Below are positions 54,131 to 63,119 of a stretch of DNA of 64,000 nucleotides, in pieces. Within the stretch, counting starts at the first letter, position 1; the number at the start of each line of letters is the position of its first letter. A program made the position numbers and the translations under genes. Where the stretch lies: positions 67,470 through 131,469 of the forward strand of contig JADJHD010000014.1 in NCBI GenBank assembly GCA_016707705.1, in the 5' to 3' direction. Below the pieces are notes generated by a model. That model ran no database searches, had not been told where the DNA came from, and was given only the letters and a program-made list of their open reading frames with translations. The stretch comes from Bacteroidales bacterium. GTDB taxonomy: Bacteria > Bacteroidota > Bacteroidia > Bacteroidales > UBA4417.

Positions 54131-54212
54131 AACTGTTCTTGCAGAACAGTTTGAAATATTGTCAATTAGCCTGAGTTTCTCGTGCCCTCCCTTGGTAAAA
54201 GGCAGGGAGGGC
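54131..54212. repeat. Two intergenic palindromes after valS
   Basis: AACTGTTCT-tgc-AGAACAGTT (54131-54151) is a perfect 9-bp palindrome. A second hairpin pairs GCCCTCCCT (54184-54192) with AGGGAGGGC (54204-54212). Neither has a T-run. The 463-bp stretch from 53993 to 54455 shows no supported gene. The short minus-strand reading frame across these palindromes is not convincing. Confidence 0.5.
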
Positions 54213-54455
54213 TGATTTGGGTTTGAGTAGGTCTTTTGAGCCAAGCATTTCCATTTCAATGTGGCAAGAGGTTTGAAAAGCAGTACAGCCAAAGATGTTC
54301 GATTAGAATATTGCATTCTGAAGTATTCGGATAAGATAATTTTGCAAATCTATATTTGTCGGTAAATGAATAAGTAAATCACATATTTGTTGGTTGGAAT
54401 GAAGAAAAGCCAGAAGTCTTTAGACTTGTTGCAGGCTTTTGAAATTGACTTTCGC

Positions 54456-55106
54456 CTACTTTGTGAAAACGTACTGTATCAGATTGGCGCCCATTTGAAG
54501 GGCTTTTGTACGTGTTTCCTGTGAATCCTTGTGTACATCCTGATCTTCCCATCCATCGCCCAGGTCACATTCAAAATCGTAGAAGCAAACAAGCCTGCCT
54601 TCCCAGATCAGTCCAAAACCCTGTGGGTGCTTGCTATCATGTTCATGGATTTTTGGCAAGCCATTGGCAAAATTATACTTCTGATGGTAGATGGGGAAGT
54701 CAAACGGTAACTCAACGAAATCCAGTTCAGGAAACACCTTCTTCATTTGTGGCCTGATGAATTTATCCATTCCATAATTATCGGAAATATGCAGGAATCC
54801 GCCTCCAATAAGGTAGTTACGCAGATTAATGGCTTCCTGATCACTGAAAACAACATTGCCGTGTCCGGTCATATGCACAAAAGGATAACTGTAAAGTTCA
54901 GCACTTCCAACATCAACGGTTGCATGATCCTTATCAATGCTTGTTTTAAGATTTTTGTTGCAGAATTCTATCAGATTGGAAAGTGAGGTGGGATTGGCAT
55001 ACCAGTCGCCCCCGCCTGAATATTTCAGCAATGCAATCTGGAATGACTGCGCATGTGTTGCTGATGAAATCAGGGTAAAAAATATGATAATGAGAAGGTT
55101 CTTCAT
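54456..55106 (-). CDS. DUF4159 domain protein (secreted)
   Basis: About 216 aa, with a signal peptide starting MKNLLIIIFFTLISSATHAQ. The in-frame ATG at 55133 would only add nine residues before it. The mature part matches the DUF4159 type: IALLKYSGGGDWYANPTSL near the start, YPFVHMTGHGNVVFSDQEAINLRNYL in the middle, and FLHISDNYGMDKFIRPQMKKVFPE. Such proteins are often found next to MoxR/VWA gene clusters and have a class I glutamine-amidotransferase-like fold. Here the gene is alone. Function is unknown. Confidence 0.8.
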   Translation of the reverse strand: MKNLLIIIFFTLISSATHAQSFQIALLKYSGGGDWYANPTSLSNLIEFCNKNLKTSIDKDHATVDVGSAELYSYPFVHMTGHGNVVFSDQEAINLRNYLIGGGFLHISDNYGMDKFIRPQMKKVFPELDFVELPFDFPIYHQKYNFANGLPKIHEHDSKHPQGFGLIWEGRLVCFYDFECDLGDGWEDQDVHKDSQETRTKALQMGANLIQYVFTK

Positions 55107-55260
55107 TGACTTGTTTAGGAAGCTGTACAGCAATGCAATTGTAACGTTTTAGCAAGATGCATTATTTACTCATAATCTGAGTTGTCAATGCAATTCTGAT
55201 TGCAAAATTACCATTAATCCTCTTGCGAAGGGAAATAAAGGAAATGAAAAAATATGGCGT

Positions 55261-55644
55261 TCAGGCGAGTTTTCGTATGATCCAGCTTGCAATGAAAGCT
55301 TCAAGCATACTCAGCGGTATCGCATAAACTAAAATTCCGTATGGCAGAACTCCAAGGTTTCCTATTACCAGCCACATCATAACAAAACCAATACACCAGG
55401 AATACAAGGTAGTCTGCATCAGGGTGAATTTCTTTGAGATCACCAGAATGGAAGCAGCAAATACCAGTGACCATATTCCCCAAATCGCACCGTTAACGGG
55501 TTTGCCGGGAAATTCAAGACCCATTCCCTTGTAGTGGTCCACCCAATAGGACTTAAGCAAAAATTCATTTCTGATAAATTCTGAAATGCTGATCCATACT
55601 GTTGCCAATAGGAGAGGGAGGACAATCTTCTTAAGTACATTCAT
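55261..55644 (-). CDS. Small integral membrane protein, hypothetical
   Basis: About 127 aa from the ATG at 55644 (an upstream ATG at 55737 would add 31 residues). Four predicted membrane helices cover nearly the whole chain: VLKKIVLPLLLATVWISI, IWGIWSLVFAASILVI, WCIGFVMMWLVIGNLGVL and a last helix ending in the short cytoplasmic RKLA tail. I recognise no family. It is separate from its neighbours by more than 150 bp. Confidence 0.65.
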   Translation of the reverse strand: MNVLKKIVLPLLLATVWISISEFIRNEFLLKSYWVDHYKGMGLEFPGKPVNGAIWGIWSLVFAASILVISKKFTLMQTTLYSWCIGFVMMWLVIGNLGVLPYGILVYAIPLSMLEAFIASWIIRKLA

Positions 55645-55903
55645 GATTTTCTTTGATTTGAATATGGGATGAGTTGCGAGTTCCCTGAGGAATAATGCAA
55701 AAGACTTCAGTGATAATTCAAATTTAGGAATTATCATCTAAGAAACATCCTGAGTATGATGTTCCCCGGCAAGGCCTTGTTGTCAGATGATGTGAAGTGG
55801 CAAACCAATCACAATTAGCCAGTTTCTGCAGCAGGCTGGATTGTCAATGGTTTTTCAGGGGGCTTTCCCAATTACTCCTTCAATTACTGATACCAAAAAC
55901 AAC

Positions 55904-56425
55904 TTATATTTTGTCTATCTGATGATTATCCCCTTTTGTTCTTAAGTCAGCTCTTGCCTCCAGATTTTTTTCAATATCAGGAGCTCCTCTGATTTTCATC
56001 CAATATTTCAGTGTATCCTCAAGAATAAGATCTAATCGTACTTTAAATCTGATTAGTTCTTCAGATGATATGTCATTCGGATCAATGCCGGATCTCCAAA
56101 AATCCAAATCCCGTTGAAGATCTTTCAGCCGAACAAATGTTACAGTTTCTCTAACCCAAAGGGCTTTAGGATCAAAAAATGCTTCATAGGCAGATAGCAC
56201 AGTAATACTTGCTCCCAGGAAGAGAGAGATATTGCTTAACAAATTTGTAAACGAGGCATCTCCATATTTAATTCCAAGTAAAACTGTAATAATTGCAGCC
56301 AAAAGAACGGATATGATCTTCAGACGAAAGGCTGTCTTTTTATAATGTGTGGATTCCTTTTTATAACGTTCCACAAGTTTTTCAAGCTCGAGGATAAAGA
56401 AATCGAGTTGTTGTTTAGGATTCAT
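55904..56425 (-). CDS. SLATT-like two-helix membrane protein
   Basis: A 173-aa protein with a charged N-terminal helix (ELEKLVERYKKESTHYKK), two membrane helices (about 32-50 and 64-80), then a long amphipathic helix (LWVRETVTFVRLKDLQRDLDFW). This layout resembles the SLATT/DUF4231 family, thought to be membrane effectors that are often paired with SMODS or SLOG nucleotide-sensing proteins in defence systems. No such partner is nearby, so it may be an orphan or have another role. The match is by layout and wording only. Confidence 0.55.
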   Translation of the reverse strand: MNPKQQLDFFILELEKLVERYKKESTHYKKTAFRLKIISVLLAAIITVLLGIKYGDASFTNLLSNISLFLGASITVLSAYEAFFDPKALWVRETVTFVRLKDLQRDLDFWRSGIDPNDISSEELIRFKVRLDLILEDTLKYWMKIRGAPDIEKNLEARADLRTKGDNHQIDKI

Positions 56426-56613
56426 TTGTGCAGTTTTAAGATAACTATATATACAAATGTAATTATATATGTGATATATAGCATATGTCTTAGGGTTCCA
56501 AGTTATATTGAATCATGCACTTCATTTAAAGCCTATTTGCAACAAATGAAACTTTGAGTTATTGACGAAAGAAGAATTTTCGGTTGTCAATCCTGATAAG
56601 GAATCTATTTTTG

Positions 56614-56708
56614 CTCGCCTCGAACGTGCCTGAACCAGGCGAGGTGAGTTCATTGTGGACCGCGCGGGTACGCCAAATCCACCTTTCACAGCCCTTGCCG
56701 GAAAGGGT
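56614..56708. repeat. GC-rich intergenic palindromic element
   Basis: A GC-rich insertion in an AT-rich spacer: CTCGCCT (56614-56620) pairs with AGGCGAG (56637-56643), and CCCTT (56692-56696) pairs with AAGGG (56703-56707). The sequence between, with GACCGCGCGGGTACGCC, differs strongly in composition from its surroundings. It looks like an inserted short element, not a gene. Confidence 0.5.
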
Positions 56709-56714
56709 AAATTA

Positions 56715-57254
56715 TTATTTCCATCTCCAGTTATACTCTTTATTCCATTGAATTTTGGGATCTGGAAGTGTTGAAGCCAATTCACTCTTGAATGATTCAA
56801 AATCTGGATTACGAGCAGGAACTATAAGTGTTTCTCCGGTATAAAATTTAATAAATAAGTCTTCTTTTATCTCATTAATCAACTCTATCTCAGTTAATTT
56901 TATTCGGCCTTCACTTGTTTTGTCTTTCGTTATTAAATATTCTTGATCGAAACTAATCTCAGAGGGAAGCCCCATTTTATTATTATAATTTTCTTCAATA
57001 TGTTTCTGGAAATGCTTTTTATATTTCCATCTTGTGTAATAAGGGTAAAAGAAAAGACTTATGATTGAAACAGTCAGAAAGTAGTAAGCCAGAAACTTGT
57101 CAACATCATCCCCAAAGACTAATCCCAAGCATAAAAAGCTTGATGTCATTAGTATCCAGCTAGTAATTCGCTTCTTTCTAATTCTCTTTGATTTAGATGC
57201 TGTAAAGAGCTGGAATCTTAAAAAGTCTTCTTTCTCAACTATTATTTGATACAT
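56715..57254 (-). CDS. YcxB-like membrane protein
   Basis: A 179-aa protein with two membrane helices (about 31-48 and 52-70; ITSWILMTSSFLCLGLVFG, FLAYYFLTVSIISLFFYPYY) followed by a soluble domain containing KLTEIELINEIKEDLFIKFYTGETLIVPAR. That helix-pair plus FxxFY..LxVPxR layout is that of YcxB-like proteins. Function is unknown. The N-terminus YQIIVEKEDFLRFQLF is also typical. Confidence 0.7.
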   Translation of the reverse strand: MYQIIVEKEDFLRFQLFTASKSKRIRKKRITSWILMTSSFLCLGLVFGDDVDKFLAYYFLTVSIISLFFYPYYTRWKYKKHFQKHIEENYNNKMGLPSEISFDQEYLITKDKTSEGRIKLTEIELINEIKEDLFIKFYTGETLIVPARNPDFESFKSELASTLPDPKIQWNKEYNWRWK

Positions 57255-57298
57255 ATCAATAAACTATGATCTTATTTATGCCAGCTTGTTTGAATCAG

Positions 57299-58930
57299 CT
57301 ATGGAATTATAATCTCCTGAACCTGGTAGTCTTTCCAGTTAAAGGTCATCAGACTGTAAATAATGGAGTTGGCAGTCATCTGAAAAGCGGTTTTTGGTAT
57401 AGGCATAGGTTGCCCTTTATCCTCCTTTTTCTTGAAAATAGCTTTATGCTCCTTTCCCTGTTCATCAAGTTTTACAATAAAGGAATCACCTATATCAATG
57501 TTCTTAAAAAAGCCATCTGCTGATTCAAATGTATTGAAGATAAAATAGAGGTTGCCGCCCTTCTCGAAACTTGCATAGGAATTATAGAAATCGGTGTCGA
57601 GCCAGTATTGACGCTTATGGACCTTATCAATTCGGGTGATCTTATTGTCGCTATCAAGGCTTACTACAATAAGGTCATTGTGCATGTAGATAGTGCTGTA
57701 CACAATGGTATTGCCGCTTCTCTGTGTTTTTGTCCCCTGGATAAACTGCTCGGCAACAAAGTACTTGCTGCCATTTGCCCTGATTTTAATATCGCTCAAC
57801 TGGTAAGCAAAGGGATCCCATTCCTGTTTATTGTCGATGCTTCGTTTAAATCGCTTCAACTCAGTTGGGTCAAAGCCCATACTAATAAGATCCTTGCCAA
57901 GTTCCTTTGTGCTCAGGTCGTTAACCTGCTTTGAATTCAGATCGTATGAAAATGAAAATGCACCTTCAACACTGATTTTTCCAGTGGAACCATACATGCC
58001 GGTACAAATAACCTTTTCTCCTGCAACCGGATGTATATTCAGGCTTCGGAGAAACTTACCCGGTAGTGAGAGTTCGTAAATATCCTGTGATTTGCCAGCA
58101 TCCGAATACCTGTATAGCTGAAAGCTGTAATTGGGTTTATCAGTGAAGTAGGTGTCAGAGGAGAAGAATCCCCTTTCGTTGAAATGTGCTGATTCATAGT
58201 AGTTTTCCCGGTCCTTGTATTGTTGCCCCAGCAAGAAAACATTCCCTTCATTATCAACTTTAAACCTGGAATACTCGAAAACGCCGCCATTGAATTTTGC
58301 AATAACATTGGTTTCTTTCCATACCACATTCATATCCTGATCGAAAACATAGATTCCCTTTCTCAGAGTCTCATTCTTCTTGCTCAGCAGAGTGTAGAAT
58401 ACCATGATTTTTGAACTGTCAGGACTGATTTCGTAGTGGAAAATAGTATTGTTGTATTTGCTGAATCCGCTATAGTCAAGTTCTGCAACCTTTTTAATAT
58501 TTGGAACCAGGTCAAGAGTATTGCTGTTCAGGTTTTGGGCAAACAGGTAATGTGTTTTGGTCTTGGAATTCTGAAATGAGGAAAATACCAGGATTTTATC
58601 CTTAATCCTTAGAACTCCTTCACAGCTGAGTTCTTTTTTTTCATGTTCAAGCTTGATTTCACCACGTTTGACCAGATTGAGATCCTTGTCATATTTTCCT
58701 ACATAATAACTTTCTGTTGAACCCACACTTACCATGTTGTAAACTGCCCTGAATGGAAGATAGACGAAATAGGCATGTCCGTTGAGCATTCCCAGATCAG
58801 TAATCCCAATTGTGCGCTCTGTGATTTTTTCGCGCAGAATTTTGCCTGATTTCAACTTGAAATTGACATTCTGTGCGTTGGAAATGGATAATAATGTGAA
58901 AATCAGCAGCAAGGAAAGGAAAGCTTTCAT
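57299..58930 (-). CDS. Secreted hypothetical protein, about 543 aa
   Basis: The start at 58930 (MKAFLSLLLIFTLLSISNAQ) gives a clear signal peptide. Upstream in-frame ATG codons would add 70 residues without any such signal. The mature part is a long run of beta strands with FYTLLSKK, NIHPVAGEKVICTGMYGSTGK and QLYRYSDAGK-like segments, reminiscent of a beta-propeller repeat protein, but no named family is recognised. The next gene upstream is a small barrel-like protein on the same strand with a 49-bp gap, so the two are probably one operon. Confidence 0.7.
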   Translation of the reverse strand: MKAFLSLLLIFTLLSISNAQNVNFKLKSGKILREKITERTIGITDLGMLNGHAYFVYLPFRAVYNMVSVGSTESYYVGKYDKDLNLVKRGEIKLEHEKKELSCEGVLRIKDKILVFSSFQNSKTKTHYLFAQNLNSNTLDLVPNIKKVAELDYSGFSKYNNTIFHYEISPDSSKIMVFYTLLSKKNETLRKGIYVFDQDMNVVWKETNVIAKFNGGVFEYSRFKVDNEGNVFLLGQQYKDRENYYESAHFNERGFFSSDTYFTDKPNYSFQLYRYSDAGKSQDIYELSLPGKFLRSLNIHPVAGEKVICTGMYGSTGKISVEGAFSFSYDLNSKQVNDLSTKELGKDLISMGFDPTELKRFKRSIDNKQEWDPFAYQLSDIKIRANGSKYFVAEQFIQGTKTQRSGNTIVYSTIYMHNDLIVVSLDSDNKITRIDKVHKRQYWLDTDFYNSYASFEKGGNLYFIFNTFESADGFFKNIDIGDSFIVKLDEQGKEHKAIFKKKEDKGQPMPIPKTAFQMTANSIIYSLMTFNWKDYQVQEIIIP

Positions 58931-58979
58931 AAAGTAAGTATTGAGTTTAGTGATGATAAGAAAAAGTCTGGAAGATTGC

Positions 58980-59546
58980 TTAAAACATATAGCCTGTCTT
59001 GATGCTGACAGGCAGTGTAAAACGGACATCACGTTCAATGATATCAAATTCCTCGAACATTTTATCCTTGAATACCCTGATTCCAAAGCCTGCTTCCAGG
59101 TCAACCATCCATCTTCCTGTGATGGGAACCTGATAACCAAGACTGCAGCTAATGGCGTCAGTAAAAAACGTTCCGCTCATACTGGTGATGCCTGATCGCA
59201 ATGTGCAATAAAAGGGCTCAGGGAATGTCCTCAGGTAGATCCTGAATCCCAGGGAGGCCGTAAATCCCAAACCATCGGGATCAATAGGAAGCGGATCATA
59301 GCCATACAGCCAGTTCTGTCGTTTGATAGAAACCAATCCGGCTTCCCATTCCAGTGAGAATTTCTTGTTCAGTGCATGTTCAAAGTAAATCGGAATTACT
59401 CCATTCAGAGGGTCATATCCTATCTTCACTATTTTGCTGCCTTTTGAAAAGCCGCCGTCATCAAGGTATTTGGAGATGTCCTGGGAGAAAATTGATAGGC
59501 TGACAAACAGTAAACCTAATAATAGGAGAGATCGTAAAAATGGCAT
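58980..59546 (-). CDS. Outer-membrane beta-barrel protein, hypothetical
   Basis: A 188-aa protein with a signal peptide (about 1-21, ending SIFSQ). The mature part has many aromatic/Gly alternating strands and ends in Phe (GYMF), as expected of a small outer-membrane barrel of 8 or so strands. Gly-Tyr rich pieces are ISCSLGYQVPITGRWMVDLEAGFG. It is followed by the 543-aa secreted protein gene with a 49-bp gap. A joint role is inferred from position alone. Confidence 0.7.
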   Translation of the reverse strand: MPFLRSLLLLGLLFVSLSIFSQDISKYLDDGGFSKGSKIVKIGYDPLNGVIPIYFEHALNKKFSLEWEAGLVSIKRQNWLYGYDPLPIDPDGLGFTASLGFRIYLRTFPEPFYCTLRSGITSMSGTFFTDAISCSLGYQVPITGRWMVDLEAGFGIRVFKDKMFEEFDIIERDVRFTLPVSIKTGYMF

Positions 59547-59807
59547 AATTAAAGGTTTAAGAAAATGAGTTTCAGCTGGTAATTTTAATCAAATTAATTC
59601 AATCAATATATGAGGATTTGCAAAAAATAATGATTTCTCTATTTATTGTTGAAAATGATATTTGTGGGGATCCCTGTCTTGAGCGGTGCTAATTCTATTT
59701 GGGATCAAAATACCTGATATTTAGGGGTTTAGTGTCTTTGTAATGTGAAATATTACTGCTCTGAGTGATTCAAGTACGCGAGAGTGAACAGCTGCCATAG
59801 CCATTGT

Positions 59808-60500
59808 TTACCTTATAAGGCGTTTTTCATATTCATTTTTCCTAAGTAGATATTCTTCCCTGTAGTTCCAGGCAAAATAGCTCTCTTCTTCATTTTTCTT
59901 CAACTCTTCTTCAAACCAGGAATTGTTGTTCTCAAAAAAATCCAATGCCTTTGGTATCTGATTACTCAAAATCAACAGATCAAAAATCCTCAGAAATTTT
60001 CCATCTGTTGGTCTTTTGAGAAGCTCTTCAATTCCCGATTCCAGACTGTCAAATCTGGAAAAGTAGGGTAGTGCTGCATTCCTGAAGTTTTTTGTCAGCA
60101 TTGTGACTAAGCTGTCATTATCGTTCTCGCTCAGACTGTACCAATTATTCTTCATATAAGTGTCATCCCAGTTGGAACATCCTGAAGCATTTCCTCCGTC
60201 AATATAAGTTCCCTCTTTTGCAATGTCAAATCCATAGTATTGCTTTTCCCATTTCCTGTAAGCCGGAGAATGGATATTAATACAAATCTCAAATTCAGCA
60301 ATTGGGTGGGCTTCATTCATTTGATTGTAGCGATTCTTGAAAAATGTCACATGAAAATCAAAAAACGGATTCTTCTTCTTGAATCTTTCCTGTGATTTGG
60401 AATAGACGAATCCTTCCTTCTCAAAAACAGGGTAAAGGAAATTCTCAATAAATCCTGAAATCCTCTCTTTTGGTGGCAAATCCTGAAAGTAGTACTTCAT
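59808..60500 (-). CDS. DUF4304-like hypothetical protein
   Basis: A 230-aa cytoplasmic protein without signal or membrane segment. The start (FIENFLYPVFEKEGFVYSKSQERFKKK...FFDFHVTF) resembles the DUF4304 group. The rest is helical and rich in Asn/Glu. Function is unknown. DUF4304-type genes are often found among immunity-like genes of polymorphic toxin loci, which fits the accessory look of this region, but no toxin gene is in view. Confidence 0.6.
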   Translation of the reverse strand: MKYYFQDLPPKERISGFIENFLYPVFEKEGFVYSKSQERFKKKNPFFDFHVTFFKNRYNQMNEAHPIAEFEICINIHSPAYRKWEKQYYGFDIAKEGTYIDGGNASGCSNWDDTYMKNNWYSLSENDNDSLVTMLTKNFRNAALPYFSRFDSLESGIEELLKRPTDGKFLRIFDLLILSNQIPKALDFFENNNSWFEEELKKNEEESYFAWNYREEYLLRKNEYEKRLIR

Positions 60501-60538
60501 AAAATGCAGTGTTTAAGTTGTACTCACTAGTGAAATAA

Positions 60539-61117
60539 CTATTTTGGAGTGCGCTCCATAAATTTTAATTGCTCAATTTTGCCATTTATTATACTCATCT
60601 CTTGGGTTCCAACAGCACTCTTAATTGGAACTTCACCTTCCTTGCCTACAGAGTCACATTTGTATTGTACCAAAGAATCCTGCGTGTATATTCTTAAATC
60701 TTTGCCGATGCTGGTGTAGCCATATAGATGTGTCCCGCAATCAAAACCATACTTTCCTATGTAAAGGTTGGCTTTATCAGAGATTATCCCATTCTTATTG
60801 AGGATATATAGCACTGGACATAGGTCGTCACCCGGAAACATCCGGATAATATAATAGAATTGTGAGGTGTCGCTCAAAATTCCAAGACATCCGACTGAAG
60901 AGCCGTCTTTAAAAATTAGAGAATCAGTATCATCCAGCTTGCTGAGATTGTAAGTGGGTTGGTACAAATCAATTCTAAGAGGTAACTGAAGTATGTGCTG
61001 CTTACTGATAAAATCCTGAAGCAGTTGATTGTCAATTATCCCCTTTGATGTTTTGGGATTTGTTGAGCAGGAATTCAATAAGCCCAGAATCAATACGATC
61101 AATAGTGCTCTACTCAT
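60539..61117 (-). CDS. Hypothetical lipoprotein
   Basis: A 192-aa protein with a lipoprotein signal (MSRALLIVLILGLLNSC, Cys17). The mature part is rich in Ser, Asp and Tyr, with segments such as GDDLCPVLYIL and KYGFDCGTHLYGYTS. No family is recognised. It is 38 bp upstream of the DUF4304-like gene on the same strand. Confidence 0.65.
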   Translation of the reverse strand: MSRALLIVLILGLLNSCSTNPKTSKGIIDNQLLQDFISKQHILQLPLRIDLYQPTYNLSKLDDTDSLIFKDGSSVGCLGILSDTSQFYYIIRMFPGDDLCPVLYILNKNGIISDKANLYIGKYGFDCGTHLYGYTSIGKDLRIYTQDSLVQYKCDSVGKEGEVPIKSAVGTQEMSIINGKIEQLKFMERTPK

Positions 61118-61183
61118 AATACATTAATTGGATGCAAATGCTTTGTGATAACGATCTGGCTCAGAAAGTTAGAGATTAATCTT

Positions 61184-61804
61184 CTATTTATCCAACATCA
61201 GTTTTTTGTCGATTTGATCTCCCTGATCATATGTTCTTGTGATCAGTTCGCCATTTAAGTCTTTGTATATGAATCCCTTTGTGTTCCCATTTTGTTTAAA
61301 TTCATCAATATCTGTATCCCTGATTTCAAAGTTCAGGATTTCTTTCCAGCCTTTCTTGGAGTATGTGTACAGATGATAAGTATTAATAATTGACCAGTCT
61401 GCCCAATCGATAACTAATCCCAGCTCATCCCTTCCATCATTATTCAAATCTCCTTCGTTTTTCAGGTAAGATAGGCCAAAAAGCTGCCAGGTATCAGTTT
61501 GAATAAGTAAAGGTTTCAAATTGTGGGATTGCAGACTGCAGACAGGCTTACTCAGGACCGTCAGGGCAACCAGACTATCATAATCCATATTCCAGGTGTA
61601 AATGATCTCCTGATGATCAACTTTGCTTAGTACAACCTCTCTCAGGGTGTCAATGGTTCCTTCTCCCCGGAAATTGCCGCTGATACTTTTTCTTTCAATT
61701 GGAACACTATATGCTGAACCGGGAAAGACATTTTGTGCTGAACAATAGAAATTCAGGCAACCTGCGGATACTATCAGAATGGAACAAAAGAATAGATTTT
61801 TCAT
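61184..61804 (-). CDS. Secreted hypothetical protein with a Ca-binding-like repeat
   Basis: A 206-aa protein with a signal peptide (about 1-23, ending CSAQ). A GDLNNDGRDELGLVI segment (about 115-129) matches the calcium-binding loop of FG-GAP/VCBS repeats. The rest is beta-rich and has no clear family. It is 66 bp upstream of the lipoprotein gene, in a row of small secreted genes. Confidence 0.6.
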   Translation of the reverse strand: MKNLFFCSILIVSAGCLNFYCSAQNVFPGSAYSVPIERKSISGNFRGEGTIDTLREVVLSKVDHQEIIYTWNMDYDSLVALTVLSKPVCSLQSHNLKPLLIQTDTWQLFGLSYLKNEGDLNNDGRDELGLVIDWADWSIINTYHLYTYSKKGWKEILNFEIRDTDIDEFKQNGNTKGFIYKDLNGELITRTYDQGDQIDKKLMLDK

Positions 61805-61914
61805 TCTATAAAGCTTCTGAAATGTTTTCCAATTGCAATGAATCTGATGAAGCGGGTTTTAGTGAATGCAAGTGAAGTTAGGTCCAACAGGCGGAACCCT
61901 TATAGTTATGAAAA

Positions 61915-62409
61915 TTATAAATTTAGTTCGACTGTAACTGGATTCTGTAATTGATGCTTTGCCAGCTCAGCCGTTATTTCCTCTCTTGTAAGCTTGTATT
62001 CATCTTTCAAAAACTCTATTAATTCATCCATTGTTTCAAAGGTCAGCGATGCCATGTAATCATCGAACTCACTCTGCAATTGCCTCCAGTGATAGTATGT
62101 TTTTGTGGTCAAAATCATTTTGCCTTTTCTGGGGTAAATAAGATTGATCTGACGCAACTTTTCATCGGACGAATAAATCTGATTTCTATTGAAAAGGATA
62201 CGTTTTATCTCATTCGTATAAAAATAATCTATAGTCCTCCCTTCCATTGATGGACTGACGTTCGAAGATATATGGGCAAAATCATCCAGTTCATCATATC
62301 CGGCAGCCGAATTCCAAACCTTAAGCTCATCTCCATTGTTGAGAATCACTGTCAACTCTTTATCCTGAAAGAAGTTGAACATTTCTACTAAATGACTATC
62401 CTTTTTCAC
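61915..62409 (-). CDS. Hypothetical protein, 164 aa
   Basis: A soluble 164-aa protein without signal peptide. The sequence is acidic and aromatic (FNFFQDKELTVILNNGDELKVWNSAAG, YPRKGKMILTTKTYYHWRQLQ). No family is recognised. It is followed downstream by small secreted genes and preceded upstream by decayed fragments, so it may be a remnant of a larger accessory group. Confidence 0.55.
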   Translation of the reverse strand: MKKDSHLVEMFNFFQDKELTVILNNGDELKVWNSAAGYDELDDFAHISSNVSPSMEGRTIDYFYTNEIKRILFNRNQIYSSDEKLRQINLIYPRKGKMILTTKTYYHWRQLQSEFDDYMASLTFETMDELIEFLKDEYKLTREEITAELAKHQLQNPVTVELNL

Positions 62410-62431
62410 TTTGAACTAATTCAATGTATTG

Positions 62432-62674
62432 TTAATTGAGATGATCGTCTATTTCTCGCAGTTTTAAATTCAAGTATTTTGGAAGTCCTTGGTTATTGTT
62501 CCACACACAGAAACCTGTGATCTTAATAAATTTCTATTCTCGTAACAGATAGAAGTCTACTCCGTTCACCCAGATTATTTTGTAAATAATTCCCTTTTGA
62601 ATCTTACCCAACTGCCAGTAATTTGATTCAAAATAATTACCGTGATGACTTACAAAAAGTGAATCATCGCTTAT
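62432..62674 (-). pseudogene. Degenerate small gene fragment with internal TAG
   Basis: Read on the minus strand, 62674 to 62432 gives a coherent 81-codon frame broken only by one TAG (62534-62536). The first part reads SDDSLFVSHHGNYFESNYW and onwards, the second KITGFCVWNNNQGLPKYLN to a TAA at 62432. There is no start codon at the left end, so this is the tail of a decayed gene. No family is recognised. Confidence 0.45.
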
Positions 62675-62930
62675 TTATAATTTACAGAATTAACTGTCAT
62701 AAAAGAGATTGGGCAATATTTATTATTCATTAAAATTGCATTGCTTAAAATCCTAGCAGTTCGTTTGTTGCCATCCATAAATGGCGGTATGCAGGAAATC
62801 AGAATTAATGACTATAAAGCCTTTTCAAAGATATTTTCCTTGATATTGACAATTTAAACAATTCATTCTCAGTCAAAATGAGATATTTTTTCTATAATTT
62901 CAAATTCTCTTTCGTTGAGCATGATTTTAG
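62671..62930 (-). pseudogene. Fic-domain gene remnant
   Basis: On the minus strand the frame 62811 to 62671 reads PPFMDGNKRTARILSNAIL then NNKYCPISFMTVNSVNYK before a TAA. This is the Fic active-site loop ([H/Q]PFxDGNKRTxR) and the following helix. Continuing upstream, NIFEKAL is in the same frame but is broken by a TAG (62812-62814), and further upstream LTENELFKL is in another frame. The active-site His position reads Pro. These are clear signs of a decayed AMP-transferase-like gene, a type common in toxin-antitoxin and accessory regions. Confidence 0.55.
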
Positions 62931-63119
62931 TATAGCTCATTTTGGTAGAAAATATAGCTCAAAAAATCCTTCAAATGAGCTTCTCGGTCTTATAAATGAG
63001 CCACAACGTTCAAAAGTTGCTACTGCCAGGCTTAATTCGCTTTTACCTCAGAAGCGCAGAATACTTTTTTCGATTAGCGTTGCAGGAGGATCAAGCGAAG
63101 GCCTTATGATTGCTAAATA

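Noticed and set aside
54107..54316. 69-codon minus-strand reading frame after valS
   Set aside because: It runs through two palindromes, has no homologous wording and no signal; probably non-coding.
58931..59140. Longer N-terminus of the 543-aa secreted protein
   Set aside because: The extra 70 residues overlap the upstream gene and would bury the signal peptide.
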